Shown here: piece by piece, positions 57,355-64,000 of the stretch
Layout: every line of letters begins with the position of its first letter
Numbering within the stretch: position 1 is the first letter of the stretch
The notes under the pieces: generated by a model
The model's input: only the letters and a program-made list of their open reading frames with translations
Told to the model about the DNA's origin: nothing
Database searches by the model: none
Assembly (NCBI GenBank): GCA_015058845.1
Contig: SVBO01000004.1
Location: forward strand, 1-64,000
Length of the DNA: 64,000 nucleotides
Direction of reading: 5' to 3'
Origin: Erysipelotrichaceae bacterium
Lineage (GTDB): Bacteria; Bacillota_I; Bacilli_A; Erysipelotrichales; Erysipelotrichaceae
Translations under genes and position numbers: made by a program

Positions 57355-57416
57355 CCCAAGAACCTCCTTATCTATTATATTGTATCAGAAATATAACATC
57401 TTGTGCGAAAATAGTG

Positions 57417-57442
57417 AAAAGAGGGAGCATTTTCCCCCTCTT
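57417..57442 (-). terminator. Terminator of rpoE
   Basis: AAGAGGG pairs with CCCTCTT, followed by TTC on the minus strand. Confidence 0.65.
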
Positions 57443-57453
57443 ACTTTACTCTC

Positions 57454-57828
57454 CTAGTAATCATCGTCATCAGAAAGATTAGATGGGAAAACTTCTTTTT
57501 CGTCATTTTCTCCCTCATCTAGATCATTCTCTGAATCTTCATCTAGGAATTCATCCTCATCATCATCTAGATCTAGGATGTCACTTAGATCCTTGTGTGT
57601 TTCATTGAAAGTACGACGAGAGCGTAGATCCCACTTACCATCTTCTACTAAAGCGAAACGGGCATCTAGACTTAAGTTAGCGTAGAATGTAGCTAATTTG
57701 TTAGCTGCTACAGCCTCGCTATATCCCATGACCTCTACTACCTCTTCCCATAATTTCTTGAAAGTAATAGCTTTTTTCTTTTTACCTAATAGTTCGAAAG
57801 CTACATCCGTCATTGAACGAATAACCAT
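57454..57828 (-). CDS. rpoE: RNA polymerase delta subunit
   Basis: A 124-residue delta factor of Firmicute RNA polymerase. The N-terminal HARE-HTH domain (MTDVAFELLGKKKKAITFKK) is followed by a highly acidic, disordered tail of Asp and Glu (residues 85-124). It promotes recycling and core specificity. AAGGAG is at a good distance from the ATG. Confidence 0.93.
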   Translation of the reverse strand: MVIRSMTDVAFELLGKKKKAITFKKLWEEVVEVMGYSEAVAANKLATFYANLSLDARFALVEDGKWDLRSRRTFNETHKDLSDILDLDDDEDEFLDEDSENDLDEGENDEKEVFPSNLSDDDDY

Positions 57829-57863
57829 TGTTAATTTCTCCTTCTTATTGCTTAAGTGTATTG

Positions 57864-58289
57864 TTAAGAAATACTATCCCAAAATAGATCCCATTTAATT
57901 TCTATCACATCGATCTGTTCATTGCCATCATGTAATTCATAGCATACTAATAGATGGTGTTTAGATCTAGTGATCTTTAATGCTCTGCTTCTTAATAGCA
58001 TATTTCCAAATGGGGTAGTGATCTCCACATCTGTCCATGTGTTTAGTACTAGATTTAATGTTGAGCGAGTTTCTGCTTGGCACTGCATTTGAACGCTTTG
58101 TCCATCATAGATGATCGTGAACTTGGATTTGTTCTCATCCCAATATTGTAATGTTAATGTATCATCCTCTTCTGTAAGTGCAGCTATATAACTCTTCTTC
58201 TCATCGATATCTCTTTGCGTATTGCTACGTCTAGTCATTTGTATTTTGCATTTCTTCATTTCATCACTCATTTCCATAGCATTATACAT
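57864..58289 (-). CDS. DUF1934 (YwiB-like) beta-barrel protein
   Basis: A 141-residue protein whose core looks like the DUF1934 calycin-type barrel (LQYWDENKSKFTIIYDGQSVQM and GNMLLRSRALKI). In Bacillus ywiB lies close to rpoE, as here. No enzyme motif is visible. The start is unsure: several ATGs occur in the first 15 residues and none has a strong ribosome site. Confidence 0.7.
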   Translation of the reverse strand: MYNAMEMSDEMKKCKIQMTRRSNTQRDIDEKKSYIAALTEEDDTLTLQYWDENKSKFTIIYDGQSVQMQCQAETRSTLNLVLNTWTDVEITTPFGNMLLRSRALKITRSKHHLLVCYELHDGNEQIDVIEIKWDLFWDSIS

Positions 58290-58364
58290 ATTACTGTGTA
58301 TTTTGGCAAGACTATCTTTTGAAAAGTTTTATTTTGTAAATACTTCTTATGGGAGGTGAGTGTG

Positions 58365-60248
58365 ATGCGGAGGTTGGTGAGATATTCTCTTTTCGGTATT
58401 CTTACTTGTTATAGTTTATTGCTAAGTGTGTATTTACTGGCATATGTCTTACCTTTGCCACAACTGGGAGAGAGTGAGAGGATCGAGTTTCTAGATCGTA
58501 ATGGGGATGTGTTCTTTGAATCTAATTTTGATAAGAAGAGTACTTGGATCGACTATGAGGATATTCCTTCTAATTTAATAGATGCTTTCATTGCTATTGA
58601 AGACCGGAGGTTCTATCAGCATTATGGCCTAGATCCATTCAGGATCGCTAAGTCATTACTAGTGAATCTGCAAAGTGGTAGTATCAAACAAGGGGGATCT
58701 ACGATCACGCAGCAATATGCTCGAAATTTATTCTTAGATCAATCTAAGACACTTACTCGTAAGTTGTATGAGTCTTTCTATGCTATGCAGATCGAGATGC
58801 ATTATAACAAGGAACAGATCATAGAGGGGTATTTGAATACCTTATATTTTGGGCATGGTATATATGGTATCCAGAAAGCTTCACAATATTACTTCGATAA
58901 GGAGCCTTTTGAGTTATCTTTCAGTGAGATTGCTTTGTTAGTAGGTGTTTGTAATGCACCTGCGTATTATTCTCCGTATTTACACGTAGAGAATGCTCGT
59001 AGTAAACAGTTGCAAACTTTGTATACTTTATATTCTCAGGGTCTTATGAGTGAGGAGGAATATTTGGTAGAGAGGGAAAAGGAGCTTGTGGTGTATGATC
59101 ACTCTTCTGATCAGGTATTACCTGATCATTCTTCTTTCTACAAGGATTGTGTGATCTATGAGTTATCTAAGTTAGGGTTCTTAGAGGGGAATACATTAGA
59201 TCATGGGTTAATTGTATATACCTATTATTCCCCCGAAGTATCTGCGATCTTGAATCGTTCTATTACGGCACATGTTCCCAGTCATAGTGATATTCAGGTA
59301 AGTGGTATTATATCAGAGCCGTATAGTGGAGAAGTGTTAGCGATCCAGGGAAGTACTGATTATACTAAGAGTCAGTATAATCGGGCTTTATATTCTTCTA
59401 GACAAATAGCTTCTACGATCAAACCTTTGTTGTACTACTTAGCATTAGAGAGTGGTTTCACGCCTTCTACTACTTTTCTATCACAACCTACTTCATTTCG
59501 GATCGGAGAGAATGAGGTGTATTCTCCTACGAACTTTGATGATATATATGCGTATCGTGAGATCCCTATGGTACATGCTTTAGCGGTTTCGGATAATATA
59601 TATGCTGTTAAGACACATTTATTCCTAGGAAGTGATATTTTGTATAATGCTTTACGTTCTCTAGGATATGATCAGAGTGAGAATATTGCTTCTTTGGCAC
59701 TGGGGTCTATCGATATGTCAGTATTTGAATTGAATCAACTGTATTCTTTATTTGCTAGTGAGGGGTTATACTCTGAGTTATCGTTCATTGATACGATCAC
59801 AGATCGAAGAGGAAATATTCTCTACCAAAGAGATTTTGAGCCTCATAGGCTACTACATCATGATACAACCTTGATCATGAATCAGATGTTACGTGCTCCT
59901 TTTGATATTCATAATCAAGGATATACTACACCTTCTTTATTAGGATTTGAGCCTAGAGTGATTACAGGGGCTAAGTCTGGTACATCTTTATGGGATAGTT
60001 GGATCTCAGGATTCAATCCTGATTATTCTGTTACGATTTGGAATGGATATGATGAGAATAAGAAGATGAATGATTCTTCCCTGCGTAGGGTTTCTAGGCT
60101 AGTGTATCGAGATATCTTCAATATGTTGTATTCTAAGGATGAGGTAGGACCTTGGTATGTTAGGAGTGATGGTTTGATCGAGGTACGGATCGATCCGAAG
60201 AGTGGTCTTCCTGATAGTGAGGGGAGTATATATTGGTATAAGCGATGA
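58365..60248 (+). CDS. Class A penicillin-binding protein
   Basis: A bifunctional peptidoglycan glycosyltransferase/transpeptidase, 627 residues. One N-terminal anchor helix precedes the GT51 domain with AIEDRRFYQHYGLD and QGGSTITQQYARN. The transpeptidase has the serine motif STIK, then SDN, then KSGT, so all three catalytic motifs are intact. The ATG at 58365 has GGAGGT seven bases upstream. It is shorter than typical PBP1a. It starts the plus-strand group up to 63.9 kb. Confidence 0.93.
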   Translation: MRRLVRYSLFGILTCYSLLLSVYLLAYVLPLPQLGESERIEFLDRNGDVFFESNFDKKSTWIDYEDIPSNLIDAFIAIEDRRFYQHYGLDPFRIAKSLLVNLQSGSIKQGGSTITQQYARNLFLDQSKTLTRKLYESFYAMQIEMHYNKEQIIEGYLNTLYFGHGIYGIQKASQYYFDKEPFELSFSEIALLVGVCNAPAYYSPYLHVENARSKQLQTLYTLYSQGLMSEEEYLVEREKELVVYDHSSDQVLPDHSSFYKDCVIYELSKLGFLEGNTLDHGLIVYTYYSPEVSAILNRSITAHVPSHSDIQVSGIISEPYSGEVLAIQGSTDYTKSQYNRALYSSRQIASTIKPLLYYLALESGFTPSTTFLSQPTSFRIGENEVYSPTNFDDIYAYREIPMVHALAVSDNIYAVKTHLFLGSDILYNALRSLGYDQSENIASLALGSIDMSVFELNQLYSLFASEGLYSELSFIDTITDRRGNILYQRDFEPHRLLHHDTTLIMNQMLRAPFDIHNQGYTTPSLLGFEPRVITGAKSGTSLWDSWISGFNPDYSVTIWNGYDENKKMNDSSLRRVSRLVYRDIFNMLYSKDEVGPWYVRSDGLIEVRIDPKSGLPDSEGSIYWYKR

Positions 60249-60282
60249 ATTATGATACAATGTAGACAAGGATGTGAGTTTT

Positions 60283-61659
60283 GTGTTACGCAAGAAAATA
60301 CATGTAAGTACACTAGTACTAACTGGTCTATATAATATCGTTCTGGGTCTTTTGTCGATCCGTCGTCCTATCTCATTCATTACGATCTTGTATTATTCTT
60401 TATCGATCGGTCTTCCCATTTTAGGTCTGTACCAGATGGTATCTGCTTATTTCTCAAAGAATGTGAAGCGTTATAAGTATGCTTCCATTATAGATGGTCT
60501 AGCTATATTCATAGCGGGTATCGTTGTTTACAGACATCCTAGAGATGTGCTTTCTATTACTCCTTTGGTGCTTGGGATCTATGGTATATTGAAGGCTCTT
60601 ATTTGTTTCTTTAATTTCTATGTGTATTATACTGATCGTTTAAAAGGACAGTTATTTATCTTACTTGAAGCTATCATATACTTCATTATTTCTTTGTTAC
60701 TGATCATTAATCCGATCTATCCAGCTTCATTAGTCTTATATGTATTAGGTATATACTTCATTACATATGGCATCGTTCAACTAGGGAATGCGTTCCAGGC
60801 ATTGTTTCCAAATCGTAGGAAACATAAGATCAAGATGACTATGCCGATCTTCATGAACTTCCTGATGCCACAGAAGTTAGTATACTATATCAATCGTGTG
60901 TTGAATGAGCAGGGTGCTAAGAGTGAGGTGCTTACTTCTTACAAAGAGAATCAGTCTTATGATATGGAGATCTTGATCCATTTGGGTGTACAGGGGTTTG
61001 ATTCTGTGGGACATGTGGATGTAGCCTTTGGTAATATTGTGATCTCTTATGGCTGTCATGATCATCATAATACGAAGTTTGGTGGAGCTTTAGGAGATGG
61101 GGTGATCCATTTCAATGAGAAGTCTAAGTATTTGAACTTCGTGATCAATGAGCGCAATAAACAGTTGATCGGTTTCGGGATCTCTTTGACAGAGTCTCAA
61201 AAGAGGAAGATCAAGGAGACTTTATTAGATATGGCTAGTCGTTTTGAAGATTGGAATACGGACTATGATAAGCGTGAGATGGGTCTTCCTTACTTAGGAG
61301 AATGTCGTAATTATGCTAGTTTACTATCTAAGTTCTGTCGTACTAAGTTCTTTAAATTTACTAGTGGTCAGTTTAAGACGTACTTCATTATGACTACGAA
61401 TTGTGTGTTACTAGTCGATACTTTGCTTGGTAAGAGTGGAGTGGATCTTTTAAAGATCAATGGTATCGTGACTCCTGGAGCATATTGTGAGTTCTTGAAT
61501 AATGAGTTCTCACTTGCTCATAGTAATGTGGTCTCACGTAGAGTATATACTGCTAGTGATGTGGTGATCACGGAGGATCCTATGGTAGATGTGATCCATG
61601 ATATGCACTCACCACTCGATTTCATTAATGATTATATATTTAAGGATGTGGATGTATGA
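60283..61659 (+). CDS. DUF308/HdeD-like membrane domain fused to an Lnb-like domain
   Basis: A protein of about 458 residues with two parts. The first 175 residues have about six membrane helices in two repeats, like HdeD/DUF308. The C-terminal 260 residues show a papain-like permuted pattern: GHVDVAFGNIVISYG with His, then ECRNYASLL and TTNCVLLVDTLLG with candidate Cys, and NGIVTPGAYCEFL. This resembles DUF4105/Lnb lipoprotein N-acyltransferases. The GTG at 60283 has AAGGATGTGAG upstream; a GTG at 60274 is an alternative. It overlaps the sirtuin by four bases. Confidence 0.65.
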   Translation: MLRKKIHVSTLVLTGLYNIVLGLLSIRRPISFITILYYSLSIGLPILGLYQMVSAYFSKNVKRYKYASIIDGLAIFIAGIVVYRHPRDVLSITPLVLGIYGILKALICFFNFYVYYTDRLKGQLFILLEAIIYFIISLLLIINPIYPASLVLYVLGIYFITYGIVQLGNAFQALFPNRRKHKIKMTMPIFMNFLMPQKLVYYINRVLNEQGAKSEVLTSYKENQSYDMEILIHLGVQGFDSVGHVDVAFGNIVISYGCHDHHNTKFGGALGDGVIHFNEKSKYLNFVINERNKQLIGFGISLTESQKRKIKETLLDMASRFEDWNTDYDKREMGLPYLGECRNYASLLSKFCRTKFFKFTSGQFKTYFIMTTNCVLLVDTLLGKSGVDLLKINGIVTPGAYCEFLNNEFSLAHSNVVSRRVYTASDVVITEDPMVDVIHDMHSPLDFINDYIFKDVDV

Positions 61660-62378
61660 GTAAGATAGATATTTTACAGAAGTGGATCGATGAAAGTACT
61701 AATATCGTATTCTTTGGGGGTGCTGGTGTTTCTACGGAGAGTGGGATCCCTGATTTCCGATCTTGTGATGGTCTATATTCTATGAAGTATGAATACCCAC
61801 CAGAAATGATCCTTTCCCATTCTTTCTATATAGCACATCCCGAAGAATTCTATCGTTTCTATAAAGAGAAGATGTTGTATTTAGAGGCTGTTCCTAGTAT
61901 TCCACATCAGTTCTTGAAGAGATTAGAAGACAGTGGTAAGTTGAAATGGATTATTACCCAGAATATCGATGGTCTACATCAAGCTGCTGGTTCTGTGCAT
62001 GTATTAGAGTTACATGGTAGTGTGCATAGGAATTATTGTGAGAGGTGTGGTAAGTTTCATGGGGTCAGTTCTATTATTGAAAGTGTAGAGATCCCATATT
62101 GTGAATGTGGTGGTAGGATCAAGCCTGATGTGGTATTATATGAAGAGGGTCTAGATCCTAGTGTGATCGATAGATCTATCCAGGCGATTCAAGATGCTGA
62201 TCTGTTGATCGTTGGGGGTACGAGTTTGAATGTTTATCCTGCTGCTGGTTTCTTAGATTATTTCCAAGGAAATAAGATGGTCCTTATCAATAAGAGTATT
62301 ACTCCTAGAGATCATATAGCAGATCTTGTGATCCATGATCCTTTAGGAGAAGTAGTTTCTAGTTTATATATTAAGTAG
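61656..62378 (+). CDS. cobB: NAD-dependent protein deacylase (sirtuin)
   Basis: A 240-residue Sir2 enzyme that removes acyl groups from lysines using NAD. GAGVSTESGIPDFRS binds NAD, TQNIDGLHQAAG follows, HGS contains the catalytic His, and CERCGKFHG with YCECGG supplies zinc. The ATG overlaps the previous stop (ATGA), so expression is coupled to the membrane fusion protein. Confidence 0.95.
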   Translation: MSKIDILQKWIDESTNIVFFGGAGVSTESGIPDFRSCDGLYSMKYEYPPEMILSHSFYIAHPEEFYRFYKEKMLYLEAVPSIPHQFLKRLEDSGKLKWIITQNIDGLHQAAGSVHVLELHGSVHRNYCERCGKFHGVSSIIESVEIPYCECGGRIKPDVVLYEEGLDPSVIDRSIQAIQDADLLIVGGTSLNVYPAAGFLDYFQGNKMVLINKSITPRDHIADLVIHDPLGEVVSSLYIK

Positions 62379-62386
62379 GTGATTAT

Positions 62387-63898
62387 ATGGAATATTTTTG
62401 GTATTTCCTTGCTTCTTTAGGAGCAGGGATCGGTACTGGTCTAGCAGGTCTATCGGCAGCTACTGTCATGGTCCCAATGTTGATCGTACTTTGTCCTTCC
62501 TTTGCAGGAGAGAGTGGTGCTTATCATGCTACTGCCATTGCCCTAGCTTCTGATATTCTTGGTTCTGCTGTCACTTCTTGGGTGTATTATAAGCACAAGA
62601 ATATTGATCTTAAGCGTGGTGGGCTTATGATGGTATGCATTCTACTTATGTGTATTGCCGGTAGTTATGTGGCATATTCTGCAGGTAGTGTGGTGCTTGG
62701 TAACTTCTCATTATTCTTAACATTAGCTATAGGTATACGGTTTCTTGTGAAACCAGATACACAACGTAAGGATACAGCTGCTAAGGGTAGTAAGCTTGGG
62801 ATCAAGGAGATCATCATCTCTTTGTTCTTTGGTCTTACGATCGGATTTGGTGCTGGCTTCGTTGGTACTGGTGGGGGTATGATGATGTTAGTAGTATTTA
62901 CAGTATTCTTAGGGATGGAACTTAAGACAGCTGTGGGTACTAGTACATTCATTATGACTTTCACAGCTTTGATCGCTTCAGTTAGCCACGTAGCGATCGA
63001 TATGACAATCTTACTAGAAAGAATAGATGCTCTGGTTATTTGTATCGTTACAGCTACTATAGCTTCATTAGTATCTGCACGTTTCGCCAATAAGGTTAGT
63101 AATCGTACTGTTGGGCTTGCTACAGGTATCGTATTGACGCTTCTAGGGACTTCTATGATCATTTTGAAGTATTGGGATGTATTCACTACGTATGCACTAT
63201 TCAATCAAGTATTATCATGTTGTAAGGGGTTCTTGACCTATATTCTGCTCGGTGCATTTGTCTTGATCGTATCTAACTTTCTATTCAAGATCCCTCGATT
63301 TATATTCCGTAAACTTCTACATATCGTTGCATTCACTTCAGTGATCGTAATGGTCTTATATGCAGATAATGGTTGGGCTGCTGCGATCACATCATTGTTA
63401 TTTGCTATTGTTGTATATCCGATCTTATTATTATTTGAAAGTAATCCTTTGTATGATCAAGTGTTAGTACAGAAGAAGAAAGGTGAGATCAAGCTTAGTT
63501 TATTGATCTTATTTGTGAGTATGGCTGTTATTATAGCGATCACTTGGGGAATATTCGATAAGCAATATATTACGATCGCTACTTTATTGATCTGGGGCAT
63601 GGGTGATGCTATGGCGGCTCTTGTGGGGATCCCTTATGGGAAACATGTGATCAAGTGGAAATGTGCCGATGGTAAGAAGTCTTGGGAAGGTAGTATTGCA
63701 ATGTTCTTTACAGCATGGTTCTTCGGCTTTATCTCTCTATATCATCTATCTCCTTATTCTCTGATCATTTCAATTATATATGCTTGTATAGCTGCTGTAG
63801 TGGCTTCGATCGTGGAGCTTGTATCACGTAATGGAAATGATACATGTAATGTACCTGGTGCTGTATCGCTTTTATTGCTTGTGTTATCAATGTTTTAA
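62387..63898 (+). CDS. TauE/SafE transporter fused to a dolichol-kinase-like domain
   Basis: A 503-residue polytopic membrane protein. Residues 1-265 match TauE/SafE anion exporters, including GAGIGTGLAGLSAATVMVP and GAGFVGTGGGMMML. Residues 290-503 match the CTP-dependent DGK1/SEC59/VTE5 family, with RKLLHIVAF near residue 303, GDAMAALVGIPYGKH near residue 405 and KKSWEGS. No stop or frameshift separates them. AGGTGATT precedes the ATG. It is nine bases from the sirtuin. Confidence 0.82.
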   Translation: MEYFWYFLASLGAGIGTGLAGLSAATVMVPMLIVLCPSFAGESGAYHATAIALASDILGSAVTSWVYYKHKNIDLKRGGLMMVCILLMCIAGSYVAYSAGSVVLGNFSLFLTLAIGIRFLVKPDTQRKDTAAKGSKLGIKEIIISLFFGLTIGFGAGFVGTGGGMMMLVVFTVFLGMELKTAVGTSTFIMTFTALIASVSHVAIDMTILLERIDALVICIVTATIASLVSARFANKVSNRTVGLATGIVLTLLGTSMIILKYWDVFTTYALFNQVLSCCKGFLTYILLGAFVLIVSNFLFKIPRFIFRKLLHIVAFTSVIVMVLYADNGWAAAITSLLFAIVVYPILLLFESNPLYDQVLVQKKKGEIKLSLLILFVSMAVIIAITWGIFDKQYITIATLLIWGMGDAMAALVGIPYGKHVIKWKCADGKKSWEGSIAMFFTAWFFGFISLYHLSPYSLIISIIYACIAAVVASIVELVSRNGNDTCNVPGAVSLLLLVLSMF

Positions 63899-63931
63899 AG
63901 ACGTGAGTAAGGGGTTTGTGAATTCAAAAGA

Positions 63932-63956
63932 AAATGCCCTGTATAAGGGCATTTTT
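63932..63956 (+). terminator. Terminator of the PBP-sirtuin-TauE group
   Basis: AAATGCCC pairs with GGGCATTT around GTATAA, followed by a T run. The remaining 44 bases show nothing I can assign. Confidence 0.8.
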
Positions 63957-64000
63957 AAGTATTTCTATCTAAATGTAAACATCATTCCCATAACGATGAA

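Overview
This window is about 64 kb from a low-GC Firmicute with an anaerobe-like gene set. It carries spo0A and a complete cotJABC spore-coat operon, an RNA polymerase delta subunit, butyrate kinase, acetamidase, HypA/HypB-like proteins and an F420-ligase-like protein without visible F420 genes. Together these suggest an endospore-forming or spore-derived gut-type lineage, possibly Erysipelotrichia-like; the taxonomy is inference. The first 15 bases match the 3' end of a standard Illumina adapter, so the left edge is an untrimmed assembly artefact that truncates butyrate kinase.

Layout. 0-6 kb: partial butyrate kinase and an MFS transporter (+), an IS3/IS150-type insertion sequence with a clear -1 frameshift signal, then a GMP synthase lacking its amidotransferase half and an F420-ligase-like protein (-). 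6-18 kb: a defence island. It holds an ApeA/HEPN-like gene, an orphan HigA-type antitoxin, a Type I restriction-modification locus whose hsdS is broken by an inverted 3' half between 15-bp inverted repeats, a HAD phosphatase, a predicted sRNA of about 84 nt with its own promoter and terminator, an unknown 127-aa protein, and an AbiE toxin-antitoxin pair with a palindromic operator. 18-33 kb: a PII-like/DUF1538 pair, a TPR protein, a lysine-tailed histone-like protein, galactofuranose and glycosyltransferase genes, a HypB/HypA/ferredoxin operon, a methyltransferase, a VTT membrane protein, a GT8, an acetamidase and a lipoprotein. 31-34 kb: two tandem CaCA-type antiporter genes, each behind its own yybP-ykoY manganese riboswitch. 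34-42 kb: lysS, spo0A with an upstream 0A box, a second response regulator, a HAD nucleotidase, cotJABC and a SNF2 helicase.

42-58 kb is a conserved Firmicute block read on the minus strand: DUF1934, rpoE, murA, then a lipoprotein and a hydrolase, rpmE, tdk, prfA, prmC, ywlC, rpiB, upp and the full F1Fo ATP synthase operon. The c subunit has residues typical of sodium-coupled rotors. 58-64 kb reads plus: a class A PBP, a DUF308/Lnb-like fusion, a sirtuin and a TauE/dolichol-kinase-like fusion.

A window-wide pattern stands out. GATC is strongly over-represented in ordinary chromosomal genes, because isoleucine is written ATC after codons ending in G and ATT or ATA otherwise. The excess is weaker in the defence island, the IS and the ATP synthase genes. 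The strongest candidates for new biology are the one-cassette hsdS switch with its embedded unknown gene, the sRNA next to the HAD phosphatase, and the GATC bias. I saw no tRNA, rRNA or CRISPR array.
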